A stretch of 60,528 nt of DNA from Thermodesulfobacteriota bacterium (GTDB lineage Bacteria > Desulfobacterota > WTBG01 > CAIYCZ01 > CAIRTM01). The stretch lies in contig JANQFE010000014.1 in the NCBI GenBank assembly GCA_028278025.1, positions 1 through 60,528 of the forward strand, given 5' to 3'. Position 1 is the first letter of the stretch. The number at the start of each line of letters is the position of its first letter. Under the pieces are notes generated by a model. That model was given only the letters and a program-made list of their open reading frames with translations, was not told the DNA's origin and ran no database searches. The translations under genes were made by a program, and so were the position numbers. Of this stretch, positions 43,717 to 53,303 are shown piece after piece.

Positions 43717-44820
43717 TTATTCAAACTTATCAAAGAAAATAAGCTCAAGGGGAAGCCCTTTGTGCTCCAGGAGCTCTATGCAGTTTTCCACCATAGCCGG
43801 GCTTCCACAGATATAGGCTTCCTTGCCTGTACCGTCCTGGATCATCTGATCCAAAACAGTTGTAACACGCCCGTGCGATCCTTCCCACTGTTCGGTTGCT
43901 TCAGGACGGGAAAGGGTTGGGATAAAGTGAAAATGGGCAATCCTGTTTTCCAGCTCATGCAGCTCGTCTATATAAAACAGGTCCTTTCTATGACGAGCAC
44001 CGTAAACAAGCGTGGTCTTTCTGTTAATCTGTTCTTCTGCAATGTAATACAGAATCGACATGATAGGTGCAAGGCCGGACCCGGTGGCAATCAGGAAAAT
44101 TTCCCGGTCGGATTCATGTAAGCAAAAATCACCGAATGGTCCGACAATGGTAACCTCATCACCTTCCCGGAAAAAATCATGCACAAAAGTACTGGCTATA
44201 CCCTCTTCTACCCTGGTAATGAAAAGACTGACTTCATGGGGTTTGCTTGCTGCAGAGGCAATTGAATACGCCCGGTAAATTGATTCATCGCACACTTCAT
44301 ATTCCGGCACCTGGAGCTGGATGTACTGCCCGGGTTTAAAGGCAAGCCCCTCGGGATCGTTCAATGCAAGTTTAACATATTGTATATCAGTGGTAAGCTC
44401 TCTGAGTTCTACAGCTTTTGTGGTATATTCTTTTATAAGAAACAGCTCTGGGGGAATATCGAGCAAGAGGTCATTGCGAACCTTAATCTGACACGACAGG
44501 CGTACATTGTCCTTTATTTCGTCCGGCTCAAGATACGGAGTTTCAGTCGGCAGCAGGGCACCACCTCCTTGGATAACTTTGAGTTTACAGTAACCACAGC
44601 TGCCACGCCCACCACACGCAGAGGGAATAAATATCCCCTGGTCAATCAACGCCGCCAGTAGCGTTCCTCCGCCCTGCACTGTCAGTTCTTTCTCACCATT
44701 GTTAATCGACAGATGACATTCTCCATAAAATCCCAGATAAGCGTCGGCAACCTCCAGTAAAAGTGCCAGCACTGCCGCAAAAGCACTCAAAACAACTATG
44801 CCTATCACCAGTTGTAACAT
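43717..44820 (-). CDS. nqrF: Na+-translocating NADH:quinone reductase subunit F
   Basis: A 367-residue NADH-oxidising subunit. One N-terminal membrane helix (about 4-22) is followed by a 2Fe-2S ferredoxin domain with CGGRGSCGYCKLKV and a later Cys (LSCQIKV), then an FAD domain (RAYSIAS) and an NAD(P)H domain (GSGLAPIMSILYY and the C-terminal AYICGSPAMV). It accepts electrons from NADH and passes them to the membrane subunits. It is somewhat shorter than the Vibrio protein (about 407). It follows nqrE by 11 bp. Confidence 0.93.
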   Translation of the reverse strand: MLQLVIGIVVLSAFAAVLALLLEVADAYLGFYGECHLSINNGEKELTVQGGGTLLAALIDQGIFIPSACGGRGSCGYCKLKVIQGGGALLPTETPYLEPDEIKDNVRLSCQIKVRNDLLLDIPPELFLIKEYTTKAVELRELTTDIQYVKLALNDPEGLAFKPGQYIQLQVPEYEVCDESIYRAYSIASAASKPHEVSLFITRVEEGIASTFVHDFFREGDEVTIVGPFGDFCLHESDREIFLIATGSGLAPIMSILYYIAEEQINRKTTLVYGARHRKDLFYIDELHELENRIAHFHFIPTLSRPEATEQWEGSHGRVTTVLDQMIQDGTGKEAYICGSPAMVENCIELLEHKGLPLELIFFDKFE

Positions 44821-44831
44821 AAGGTCTTACC

Positions 44832-45428
44832 TCACTGGATCTGGATCATTCCGCTAAAACCCATAAACGCGAGCGCCATTAAACCTGCAATGATCAGCGT
44901 GATCCCCGGGCCCTCTAAAGGCCGGGGGATTGGGGCTGCTTTTAATTTCTGTCTGATCCCTCCCATAGCCAGAATTGCAAGCATCCATCCGATACCACCG
45001 CCTGCTCCATAAGCCACCGACTGCATTAAGCTGTATTGTCGTATTATCATGAAAAGACATACCCCCAAAATAGCACAATTGACCGTAATCAACGGCAGAA
45101 ATATACCCAGAATGACATACAGCCGTGGCGAAACCCGGTCGATTATCATCTCGATAAGCTGTACAAAGGCCGCAATCACAATAATAAAAACAATATAGCG
45201 AAAGTGCACAAGCTCAAAGGGGACCAGCAGATAATAATAGACAATATAATTAAGAGCCGACGTAGAGGTCATAACAAAAATAACTGCCAGACCAAGTCCC
45301 AGAGAAGATTTCACCTCCCGGGAAATTGCCAGAAAAGAGCACATCCCTAAAAAATTCGTGAGTAGAATATTATTGGTAAATACAGCAGCAAAAAATATTA
45401 CGGTTACACTAAGGGCAGTCTGTTCCAT
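44832..45428 (-). CDS. nqrE: Na+-translocating NADH:quinone reductase subunit E
   Basis: A 198-residue membrane protein with six hydrophobic segments. TNNILLTNFLGMCSFLAIS near the start carries the conserved Cys of the intramembrane iron site, and ITVNCAILGVCLFMI the second. NqrE and NqrD are inverted-topology homologues that together hold a 2Fe-2S centre in the membrane. It lies 3 bp after nqrD. Confidence 0.93.
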   Translation of the reverse strand: MEQTALSVTVIFFAAVFTNNILLTNFLGMCSFLAISREVKSSLGLGLAVIFVMTSTSALNYIVYYYLLVPFELVHFRYIVFIIVIAAFVQLIEMIIDRVSPRLYVILGIFLPLITVNCAILGVCLFMIIRQYSLMQSVAYGAGGGIGWMLAILAMGGIRQKLKAAPIPRPLEGPGITLIIAGLMALAFMGFSGMIQIQ

Positions 45429-45431
45429 TTT

Positions 45432-46055
45432 TTAGCTTCTACCGGTTATTTGTTCTTCTTCTTTTTTTTCAAACGACCTGACAATCCAAATAATGCCGGC
45501 CAGCATAAAAAATGCTCCGGGTGCCATGACCATTATTGTCCACCTGGTCCACTGCGCAGGCAGTACACTCATTCCAAAAACGGTTCCGAAGCCCAGAAAC
45601 TCCCTGAAAAATGCCACTAAAAATAAAATCACTGCATAGCCGCACCCGCAGGCAAACCCGTCAACCACTGACGGCCAGGGAGGATTGCTGCGTGCAAAGC
45701 CCTCACAGCGTCCCATAATAATACAGTTGGTTATTATCAGCCCCACATAAGGTCCCAGAGCTTCGCTGATATCCGGCAGATACGCCTTGAGCATAATATC
45801 AACGATAATCACATATGAAGCAATAATAAGCACCTGAACCATCATTCTGATACGGGGCGGAGTCACGTTCCTTAAAAGCGAAACGGTAAGGTTGGACATG
45901 GCCAAAACAAAAACAACACTGATACTCATAATGAGGGTATTGATCATCAGGTTGGTAACCGCCAGGGCCGAGCAAATTCCCAGAATTTGACGAAACACCG
46001 GGTTTTCTTTCCATAACCCCTTTACAATAATTTTACGGCTCTTTGAGCGTGCCAT
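45432..46055 (-). CDS. nqrD: Na+-translocating NADH:quinone reductase subunit D
   Basis: A 207-residue membrane protein. WKENPVFRQILGICSALAVTN (Cys site 1) and GLIITNCIIMGRCEGFA (Cys site 2) are the family's conserved half-repeats, with VSLLRNVTPPRIRMMVQ between. It pairs with NqrE. The gene is in the middle of the nqrBCDEF run. Confidence 0.93.
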   Translation of the reverse strand: MARSKSRKIIVKGLWKENPVFRQILGICSALAVTNLMINTLIMSISVVFVLAMSNLTVSLLRNVTPPRIRMMVQVLIIASYVIIVDIMLKAYLPDISEALGPYVGLIITNCIIMGRCEGFARSNPPWPSVVDGFACGCGYAVILFLVAFFREFLGFGTVFGMSVLPAQWTRWTIMVMAPGAFFMLAGIIWIVRSFEKKEEEQITGRS

Positions 46056-46087
46056 TGGTTCTCTTTATTCTCTTAGGCTGGGCAGCA

Positions 46088-46720
46088 TCATGTGCCGGAT
46101 GCATGTTTGGCAAGCAATGCCAGGTACTCCGCCAGATTGCTATTTAATAGTTTCTCAACTGCGCGACTTGTTCCTGTTGCCCCGGTAATGGCATCAACTT
46201 CATTTTCAGCCTGGGCCGTACCGGGCGGCCGCAAAAAAAAGTATTTCTGCTGGACAGGTACGAGTCTTTTACCTTTAAACTGCCGTACAAACCATTCCTC
46301 TGTTATGCGGCCCCCAAGGCCGGGAGTTTCAGAATGTTTATAAAAGGCAATCCCGTGTATCTTCTCAAGCTGATCATCAACTGCAATCATACCGAATACA
46401 GGCCCCCAGAAACCGGGACCAAACAGAGGAAAGGCATAGCCGACCAGGGTTGTTCCATCCGGGCCGTAACCCCGGTAAATGATACGCCCCTGTTGCTCTT
46501 CAGATTTTATTCGCTTGTTAAAAATGCGGCTGATTTCATTATCTGAAACATTCGAGTCCGGTTGCATACCAAGTACGTGCAAAATAATCTTTTGCAGTTT
46601 GATATGTTCGTTGAGCCGTATTTCCTCTTGGTTAAACGTATGCACAGCACTCACCAGCCCGGTAAAAAACAGCGTCAATAGGAACATATAGACAATCGAA
46701 AACAGCTTGTTTTTAATCAT
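46088..46720 (-). CDS. nqrC: Na+-translocating NADH:quinone reductase subunit C (flavinylated)
   Basis: A 210-residue protein with one N-terminal membrane helix and a periplasmic FMN-binding domain. The covalent FMN site is DAITGAT, followed by GTSRAVEKLL near residue 185, where the Thr carries FMN through a phosphoester made by ApbE. HSETPGLGGRITEEWFVRQFKGK is the other family hallmark. The ATG at 46720 overlaps the nqrB TGA (ATGA) and follows GGGGGGAGG, so this start is preferred over an upstream in-frame one. Confidence 0.93.
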   Translation of the reverse strand: MIKNKLFSIVYMFLLTLFFTGLVSAVHTFNQEEIRLNEHIKLQKIILHVLGMQPDSNVSDNEISRIFNKRIKSEEQQGRIIYRGYGPDGTTLVGYAFPLFGPGFWGPVFGMIAVDDQLEKIHGIAFYKHSETPGLGGRITEEWFVRQFKGKRLVPVQQKYFFLRPPGTAQAENEVDAITGATGTSRAVEKLLNSNLAEYLALLAKHASGT

Positions 46721-47676
46721 TTTGCCTCCCCCCGATGTTTCCACCCTGTCACACCTATATCAAAGAGCGGGGCAAACATATTCATAAAAAGAACAGCAAA
46801 CATAATTCCCTCGGGGAAGTTCGAATACCTTCTCAGCAGGATTGTCAGTGCTCCAATACTGCCCCCGTATATCCACTGGGACAATTTCTGCTTAGGCCCG
46901 CTAATCGGTTCGGTAACAACAAAAAAAGTTCCAAAAAGGAAAGATCCCGAAAGCAGTGCTGCCAAAGGCGGCACGGCACCTGCAAGCCCTATGGTGTACA
47001 GAACAATACTCATGGATATCCCCCCGATCAAACATGCGATCGCCAGTCGCCAGGGGGCTGCTTTTTTTATAAGAATATAGATCCCCCCGAGAATTATTAT
47101 AGGCGCACATGTCTCGCCAAGAGAGCCGGCAGTAGAGCCCATAAAAAGATTGCGCAAGGGGACACTTACGCCTGAGCTTAAACTGCTTAAGGGTGTAGCA
47201 GCAGATACGGCATCAATCGCAGGGAACCAAGTCAGTAAATCATCATGTGAGCGACTAAGCGGCTGAACCCACCTGTTGGTCATAGCAACCGGGAATGTGA
47301 TATAGATAAAGCATCGGCCCACCATTGCCGGGTTGAATACATTGTATCCAAATCCGCCAAAAACCATTTTGCCGAAGGTTATACCAAAGACAATGCCGAC
47401 TACAGCCATCCAAAAAGGAAGGGTTGGTGGAAGGCTTAAAGAGAAAATGAGGGCGGAAACAAACACGGCAGATGTGATGGGTTTACCCTGACGCAGCGTA
47501 AAGAGTCCTTCTGTTACAACACCTGCCAGTACGACAACCGCTGTGAGTGCAAGCGCTCGCAGCCCAAAGAAATAAGTTGCAGCTGCAAGACAGGGCAGCA
47601 AGCTATAGCAGACCCATTTCATGAGAGGCTGTATGAGAAAAAGGCTGTGAGGTAGTAGTTTTTTTGTTTTTTTCAT
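46717..47676 (-). CDS. nqrB: Na+-translocating NADH:quinone reductase subunit B / RnfD-like
   Basis: A 319-residue membrane protein with about nine segments. FGGFGYNVFNPAMVGRCFIYITFPV and FMGSTAGSLGETCAPIII are signatures of the NqrB/RnfD family. DAVSAATPL near residue 155 contains the Thr expected to carry covalent FMN. At 319 residues it has the RnfD length; Vibrio NqrB has about 410, with an N-terminal extension that contacts NqrA. It is the first gene of the operon, and no nqrA or rnfC precedes it. Confidence 0.9.
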   Translation of the reverse strand: MKKTKKLLPHSLFLIQPLMKWVCYSLLPCLAAATYFFGLRALALTAVVVLAGVVTEGLFTLRQGKPITSAVFVSALIFSLSLPPTLPFWMAVVGIVFGITFGKMVFGGFGYNVFNPAMVGRCFIYITFPVAMTNRWVQPLSRSHDDLLTWFPAIDAVSAATPLSSLSSGVSVPLRNLFMGSTAGSLGETCAPIIILGGIYILIKKAAPWRLAIACLIGGISMSIVLYTIGLAGAVPPLAALLSGSFLFGTFFVVTEPISGPKQKLSQWIYGGSIGALTILLRRYSNFPEGIMFAVLFMNMFAPLFDIGVTGWKHRGEAK

Positions 47677-47812
47677 GATACCCGGCTTTTTACATCCTAA
47701 AAGAGAGCTTCAAAACCTCCACTGATATTCAAAAAGCTCTGATAGAAAAAAAGCTTTTGCGATTTTTTCATAATGGTTTTTCTCTATCCCATTGCAACGC
47801 AGCCGAGTGCAA

Positions 47813-47979
47813 GGATTTCAGGCGGATATAAGGGTCGACATGTCTGAGTCCCGGCTTGCCGGGATGAGTTTGTTGACCCGCCGTCTGAAATCCTGCCGCG
47901 AGGGTATCCCGATGTATCGGGGCAAGTTGCAGGGTGCCTTTTCTTTTGTTACTTTTCTTTGGAGCACGCAAAGAAAAGT
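47813..47979. repeat. Compound intergenic hairpins
   Basis: First structure (47813-47893): nested stems GGATTTCA/TGAAATCC, GGCGG/CCGCC, GGGTCGACA/TGTTGACCC and an inner TCCCGG/CCGGGA. Second: perfect 11-bp stem ACTTTTCTTTG (47951-47961) / CAAAGAAAAGT (47969-47979). The latter resembles a palindrome seen in intergenic regions of many proteobacteria. They fill the 468-bp gap between the dehydrogenase operon and nqrB; no gene is supported there. Confidence 0.65.
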
Positions 47980-48144
47980 AAATGTTCTATCTCGTGTATA
48001 TGCTTTCTTGCTCCCCGGATCGGTAGAACCTCTCCAGGTCACCGTCAGAGGCAGTGGGTTGAGAAATTTAACTAATTCTGTAGTACTCTCCTCTCACCAC
48101 AATGACTCCTCTATGGCGTATGGGGACCCCTGATTCCGGCTGTG

Positions 48145-49572
48145 CTAGGATTTTTGTTTCGGAAGTATATGCGTGGCACTGCCGAAAAATGCTTCAAATG
48201 CCTCAGCCTCTGTCTCTGAAAGTGTCGGATGCGGATGAATTGTTAAGGCAACATCCTGTGCCAGGGCACCCATCTCAACTGCCAGTGTTCCCTCAGTAAT
48301 CATGCCTTCGGCTTCACGGCCCACAATGCCCATCCCCAGCACACGGTCTGTTTCCTTATCAACAATGACTTTGGTAAGCCCTTCAGGTGCACCCATAGTA
48401 ATTGCCCGACCCGAGAACTTCCATGGAAACCGTGAAACCTTAATAGGACGTTTTTCCTTACGGGCCTGCTCTTCAGTCAAACCGCTCCAGGCAATTTGAG
48501 GAAACGTATACACAACTGCAGGAATAGCGCGGACATCAAAGGCTGAAGGCTCTCCGGCAATCACCTCTGCTGCAACCTTGCCTTCCCGCATAGCTTTATG
48601 CGCCAGCAGCTGCCCCCCCGCAATATCACCAACAGCAAAAATTTTCGGATCTGTGCTGCGCTGCTGCTCATCAACAGTTACAAATCCTTTATCATCAGTT
48701 TTTACGTCCGTGTTTTCCAGACCTATGTTGCTGCTGTTCGGCTGACGTCCCACAGCAATAAGAACGCGTTCAAACCGCTGCTCTCCCCCCGGGGCATCAC
48801 CATGAAGTCTTACCATCACATGGGAATCGTATTCCGCTAAATCTTTGATCATCGTGTTGCAATGAACTGCTGCAAACAGCTCATCAACGCGTCGTTTGAG
48901 CGGCACCACCAGGTCAGGATCAGCTCCGCGTACAAGCCGATCGCGCCGTACAATCAGTGTCACCCGGCTGCCAAGCGATGCATACACCATCCCCATTTCC
49001 AGTGCGATATAGCCGCCCCCTACAACAAGCAGGTTTTCAGGGATATCGGCGAGGGCCAAAGCGCCTTCAGAATCCATAACACGCCCTTTATTGTTAATCT
49101 GAATAGAGGGCAGTGATGCAGGACGAGAACCGGTGGCAAGTACGGCATGTTTAAACCGCACATGGGATATATCGGCTCCCTGCAGGCGCACCCGCCCGGA
49201 GTCTTCAAAAACAGCACGTGCATTGATTAACTGCACACTCCGTTTTTCACACAAGTTAACCAGCCCGTCGGCGAGTTTTTGAATGACCTCTTCCTTCCAG
49301 GAACGCAGTGCCGCAAGGTCAATGCGGGGAGGCTGGAAAGTTACACCTGCATGTGCGGCATTGCGGGCATCCGAGAGCAGTTCTGCAATATGCAGCAGGG
49401 TTTTTGACGGTATACACCCCCGATGAAGACATTCGCCACCGGGCAGGGGGGCCTCGTCAATCATGGTTACCTCCAGGCCCAGATCTGCAGCCCTAAAGGC
49501 TGCCGCATAACCTCCCGGTCCGCCGCCCAGAATCAGCACATCAGTGTCTTGAGTCAATTCACCCATTACCAT
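48145..49572 (-). CDS. lpdA: Dihydrolipoamide dehydrogenase (E3)
   Basis: A 475-residue flavoprotein. FAD site LGGGPGGYAAAFRA, redox pair C48/C53 in GGECLHRGCIPSKTLL, NAD site VGGGYIALEMGMVYASLG, FAVGDIAGGQLLAHKA, and the C-terminal catalytic HPHPTLSETEAEAFEA. It reoxidises dihydrolipoyl groups of the E2 subunit with NAD+. It lies 116 bp downstream of the E2 gene on the same strand, the usual last position in 2-oxoacid dehydrogenase operons. Two close in-frame ATGs give a two-residue ambiguity. Confidence 0.95.
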   Translation of the reverse strand: MVMGELTQDTDVLILGGGPGGYAAAFRAADLGLEVTMIDEAPLPGGECLHRGCIPSKTLLHIAELLSDARNAAHAGVTFQPPRIDLAALRSWKEEVIQKLADGLVNLCEKRSVQLINARAVFEDSGRVRLQGADISHVRFKHAVLATGSRPASLPSIQINNKGRVMDSEGALALADIPENLLVVGGGYIALEMGMVYASLGSRVTLIVRRDRLVRGADPDLVVPLKRRVDELFAAVHCNTMIKDLAEYDSHVMVRLHGDAPGGEQRFERVLIAVGRQPNSSNIGLENTDVKTDDKGFVTVDEQQRSTDPKIFAVGDIAGGQLLAHKAMREGKVAAEVIAGEPSAFDVRAIPAVVYTFPQIAWSGLTEEQARKEKRPIKVSRFPWKFSGRAITMGAPEGLTKVIVDKETDRVLGMGIVGREAEGMITEGTLAVEMGALAQDVALTIHPHPTLSETEAEAFEAFFGSATHILPKQKS

Positions 49573-49611
49573 TTTTTGACACCATCTAAAGTAACCGTAA
49601 CCAGCGGCGAG

Positions 49612-49680
49612 GGCTGAGTAACGAGTTAATAGTTATGTTTTTTTCTTTTTCTCAGCACTCGTTTCTCAGAACTCATCACT
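49612..49680. repeat. Degenerate ACTCG/CTCAG tract
   Basis: GAGTAACGAGTTAATAG followed by CTCAGCACTCGTTTCTCAGAACTC. The same words occur, inverted, at about 3843-3902. It occupies the lpdA-E2 gap. Likely a degenerate repeat; no function is visible. Confidence 0.5.
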
Positions 49681-49688
49681 TTTATCAT

Positions 49689-50948
49689 TCATGTCATCAT
49701 CAACAGAAGCTCATCAGGATCCTGGAACGCCTCAACAATCACCCTGATAAATCTGGCAGCATCTGCACCATCGAGTACCCTGTGGTCAAAGGAAAGGATA
49801 ATAGGCAGCATGAGCCGCGGTTCAACAGTATAGCTATCACTGATTTCCTGTACGACCGGCTGCATCTGGGCGCGTCCAAAGCCAAGAATAGCGACCTCGG
49901 GATAATTAATAATCGGAGTAAAGCCGGTCCCGCCGATATGCCCCAGGTTTGTGATCGTAAATGTGCCGCCTTGCGTATCTTCAAGGGTAAGCTGTTTTGC
50001 CCGGGCCCGTTCGCTCATGTTTTTCAGTTCAACAGACAGCTCAGCTATGCTTTTGCGATCAATATCCCGGATAACCGGCACCACCAGGCCATATTCAGTG
50101 TCGACGGCAATACCAATATGATAGTAGTGTTTTAGTACAATCTCCTGCGAGGAAGTATCAAGGCTCGCATTAAAACGCGGATATTTTTTCAGCGCAGTGG
50201 CTGCTGCCTTCATTGCAAAAACAGTCAGGGTAAGATGCCCGCCCTGATCATGTATTTCGGTTTTATGTTTTCTGCGAAATGCTTCCAGCTTGGTGATATC
50301 AACTATATCCTGGCTGGTGACATGGGGAATCTGCGACCAGGCCATAGCCATCTGTTTTGCTGTGGCACGCCTGACTGAACGCAGCGGTTCCCGCTCTATT
50401 GCACCCCAGCGTGCAAAATCAAACGTTTTCGGCTCGATGATCTCTGATGGTGTTACCGGAACGGCAGGCGGCCCTTCGGCAGCAGGAACAGCTTTTTTTT
50501 GAGCATACGTCCTGACATCATCGGCAGTGACCAGTCCGGCAGGACCGCTTGGCGGCACCGTGCGCAAGTCAACCCCCAACTCGCGAGCCAGCCGCCTGGT
50601 TGCCGGAGCCGCCGGCACAGGTCCTCGTGATGGTGCCACTGCAGGCTGTTTTTCTGCTGCCGGTTTCACGGCAGGTTCTTTCTCCGGGGGCATTACCAGA
50701 GGTTCCGCTGCGACACCTTCAAACGTCATAAGCACGTCACCAACATTGACAATATCCCCCGCTTGTACCGGAATTTCTTTAACAATGCCCGTATACGGTG
50801 AGGGAATATCAACCATGGCTTTCTCTGTCTCAATCTGTAGGATCGGCTGCCCTTCGGTAACCTGCTGGCCCGGTTCTACCAGCACAGCAATTATTTCACC
50901 TTCATAAATGCCTTCCCCGAGATCCGGAAGCCTGAATACTGCTGACAT
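49689..50948 (-). CDS. pdhC: Dihydrolipoamide acyltransferase (E2)
   Basis: A 419-residue E2 subunit. One lipoyl domain (1-80) has the lipoylated Lys at 43 (ETEKAMVDIPS). A Pro/Ala-rich linker, a peripheral subunit-binding domain (about 113-148, ATRRLARELGVDL) and the catalytic acyltransferase domain (about 190-419) with DHRVLDGADAARF near the C-terminus follow. It transfers the acyl group from E1 to coenzyme A. It follows E1 beta by 13 bp with a GGGGGG ribosome site. Pyruvate is the likeliest substrate, but a branched-chain 2-oxoacid complex cannot be excluded. Confidence 0.94.
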   Translation of the reverse strand: MSAVFRLPDLGEGIYEGEIIAVLVEPGQQVTEGQPILQIETEKAMVDIPSPYTGIVKEIPVQAGDIVNVGDVLMTFEGVAAEPLVMPPEKEPAVKPAAEKQPAVAPSRGPVPAAPATRRLARELGVDLRTVPPSGPAGLVTADDVRTYAQKKAVPAAEGPPAVPVTPSEIIEPKTFDFARWGAIEREPLRSVRRATAKQMAMAWSQIPHVTSQDIVDITKLEAFRRKHKTEIHDQGGHLTLTVFAMKAAATALKKYPRFNASLDTSSQEIVLKHYYHIGIAVDTEYGLVVPVIRDIDRKSIAELSVELKNMSERARAKQLTLEDTQGGTFTITNLGHIGGTGFTPIINYPEVAILGFGRAQMQPVVQEISDSYTVEPRLMLPIILSFDHRVLDGADAARFIRVIVEAFQDPDELLLMMT

Positions 50949-50961
50949 AGATTCCCCCCTT

Positions 50962-51942
50962 CTAGGTATCCAGTGTTTTATGTGCAGCTGTCAGAATGCG
51001 GGTAACAGTGGGCAGGTAACTGTTTTCCCTGCTAAACAGGGGCACAATTATATCAAAGCCCGTAACGCGGGCGACCGGAGCTTCCAGATAAAAAAATGAT
51101 TTTTCCATAATGCGAGCAACAATTTCAGCCCCAGGACCAAAACTGCGATGGGCCTCATGTATTACCAGAGCACGGCCGGTCTTGCGAACCGATTGGGTAA
51201 ACAGTTCATCATCAAGCGGTGCAATAGTTAAAAGGTCGATAACCTCTGCGTCTATACCGTCTCTGTCTTTAAGCAGCGCAGCTGCCTCAAGCGTGGGGCG
51301 CATCATAGCTCCATATGCAACCATGGTCAGATCTTTACCTTCCTGCACAACCTGAGACGTGCCAAGAGGTATTGTTTCCTCCTCTTCGGGTACTTCCTCG
51401 CGAAAAGCTCGGTATAAGGCTTTGGATTCAAAAAATATGACCGGATCAGGATCACGAATGGCGGACAGGAGCAAGGCCCGGGCTGTGCGCGGGCTTGAGG
51501 GAATAACCATTTTGAGACCGGGGATGTGTGCATAAAAGGCTTCCTTGCTTTCCGAGTGATGCTCAAGCGCTCTGACTCCGGCTCCATAAGGGGCGCGCAA
51601 CACCATGGGCACGCTATAGCGGCCCTGGGAGCGCCATCGCAGACGAGCTGCATGCGACTCGATCTGATGAAAGTTGTAATAAGAAAAACCCGAAAACTGA
51701 ATCTCACATACGGGTCTCAAACCGTACACGGCCATGCCGATAGATGTACCGACAATTCCGGATTCAGCCAGAGGCGTATCCACAACCCGCTGCTCCCCGA
51801 ACTCATCTATCAGTCCGTCAGTGACCCGAAAAACCCCGCCGTCTCTGCCGACATCTTCTCCCAGCACAATGACTCGATCATCCTTTTCCATTTCCTGGCG
51901 CAAGGCCGTATTTATTGCCTGGACCATTGTCATCTTAGCCAT
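50962..51942 (-). CDS. pdhB: 2-oxoacid dehydrogenase E1 component, beta subunit
   Basis: A 326-residue transketolase-like subunit. MTMVQAINTALRQEM starts the conserved fold; VLGEDVGRDGGVFRVTDGL, DTPLAESGIVGTSIGMA and APYGAGVRALEHHSES are family segments contacting thiamine diphosphate. It pairs with the alpha subunit. The start at ATG 51942 overlaps the alpha-subunit stop (ATGGCTAA), which supports translational coupling. A longer in-frame start lies inside the alpha gene and is rejected. Confidence 0.94.
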   Translation of the reverse strand: MAKMTMVQAINTALRQEMEKDDRVIVLGEDVGRDGGVFRVTDGLIDEFGEQRVVDTPLAESGIVGTSIGMAVYGLRPVCEIQFSGFSYYNFHQIESHAARLRWRSQGRYSVPMVLRAPYGAGVRALEHHSESKEAFYAHIPGLKMVIPSSPRTARALLLSAIRDPDPVIFFESKALYRAFREEVPEEEETIPLGTSQVVQEGKDLTMVAYGAMMRPTLEAAALLKDRDGIDAEVIDLLTIAPLDDELFTQSVRKTGRALVIHEAHRSFGPGAEIVARIMEKSFFYLEAPVARVTGFDIIVPLFSRENSYLPTVTRILTAAHKTLDT

Positions 51943-53041
51943 TGCTCTGCTCCTCTTTTTGTTCGGCAAGTTCCTGCGCAAGTTCCTGTTGCTGGTCAAG
52001 CACATTAACCGGCATATCCGCAAAATGGTGTTCAAACATATGCAGGGGATCGGTAAGGTTCTTCATCTGCTTTTCAGCCCGGTTTACGGCTTCCTGGATT
52101 TCTGTCTCCACCTCTTTCTCCAATACATCAATTTTCTCAGGCACAAGCAGCCCTTTAACAGTAAGGTATTTTTGGAATCGGCTTAATGGATCACGCTTGG
52201 CCCACTTCTCAACCTCCTCCTCTGTGCGGTAGCGTCGAGGATCATCGGCGGTTGTGTGCATCATCATGCGGTAGGTAATGCATTCAATCATTGTGGGGCC
52301 CCCGCCCTGCCGGGCCCGGTCGACAGCCTCCTTGGCCGCAGTGTATACGGCAAGGATATCATTGCCGTCAACCTGAATTCCCGGGACACCATAGGCAAAA
52401 GCTTTTTGTGCCAGGGTTTTGGCACGGGTCTGTTTCGATCGCGGTATGGAAATTGCCCACTGATTATTCTGACATACAAAAATAACCGGCGCCTGAAAAA
52501 CACCGGCAAAGTTGAGAGCTTCATGGAAGTCGCCCTCCGAGGTTGCTCCGTCACCAAAAAACACCATTGCAATGTCATCTTTTTGCCGGTACTTAATTGC
52601 CCAGGCCAAACCAACAGCATGAAGCAGCTGAGAAGCAACAGGTATGGCTATGGGAAGATCGTTCTGGTTGTCAGGGATACGTCCCCCTTCGTTGAATCCC
52701 CCATAGGTAAGGATAACACCCTCCAGAGGCGTTCCCCGCCAAAGCATGGCAGCCATTTCACGAAAACAGGGCACCATCCAGTCTGAATCCCGCAGTAGCG
52801 CCACCGCTCCCAACTGGGCCGCTTCCTGGCCTTTAATAGGGCCAAAAGTTCCAATACGCCCCTGACGCTGCAGGTTGAGCAGACGCTCATCGAATCTGCG
52901 GCTTAAAAGCATTATGCGATGCAGTTTTATAAGCAGCTCAGGCGGTATCTCAGGTTCGAGAGTCTTATCCAGCCACCCATTTTCATCCAGAATAGCAAGA
53001 TGATCTAACCTGCCGGCAATATCGATCTGTATTCGTGGCAT
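51935..53041 (-). CDS. pdhA: 2-oxoacid dehydrogenase E1 component, alpha subunit
   Basis: A 368-residue subunit with the thiamine-diphosphate motif GDGATSEGDFHEALNFAGV near residue 165 and VFVCQNNQWAIS. It holds RRFDERLLNLQRQGRIGTF near the N-terminus and the conserved ECITYRMMMHTTADDPRRYR phosphorylation-loop region. It decarboxylates the 2-oxoacid and passes the acyl unit to lipoate. First gene of the operon pdhA-pdhB-pdhC-lpdA, with an AAGGAGG ribosome site. The 318-340 helix ends in a Glu/Gln-rich tail. Confidence 0.94.
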   Translation of the reverse strand: MPRIQIDIAGRLDHLAILDENGWLDKTLEPEIPPELLIKLHRIMLLSRRFDERLLNLQRQGRIGTFGPIKGQEAAQLGAVALLRDSDWMVPCFREMAAMLWRGTPLEGVILTYGGFNEGGRIPDNQNDLPIAIPVASQLLHAVGLAWAIKYRQKDDIAMVFFGDGATSEGDFHEALNFAGVFQAPVIFVCQNNQWAISIPRSKQTRAKTLAQKAFAYGVPGIQVDGNDILAVYTAAKEAVDRARQGGGPTMIECITYRMMMHTTADDPRRYRTEEEVEKWAKRDPLSRFQKYLTVKGLLVPEKIDVLEKEVETEIQEAVNRAEKQMKNLTDPLHMFEHHFADMPVNVLDQQQELAQELAEQKEEQSNG

Positions 53042-53303
53042 AAGAAGCCTCCTTCGTGCGAGATTCTCATCACAGTACGGCTGTGCGCTGTACGCAGTAT
53101 CCTTCCCCCAGCGTCAGTCAGGGCCTTCACGTCAATAGCTGTTGTGTACATCTGCCTGTTAAGGCAGACACTATTGATATAACAAAAAACCCGAAAAATG
53201 CCACCTTATTTTACCTTTATTAATGTCAGCGCACCCATAGTCGTTAATGCGTCAGTAATTATCCTCACAAAAAAATGATGAGAAAAATTTATTAGTTTTT
53301 AGT

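Noticed and set aside
43717..47676. Classical Rnf complex
   Set aside because: The NADH-oxidising subunit has the NqrF layout (2Fe-2S plus FAD/NAD domains), and RnfB/RnfC are absent.
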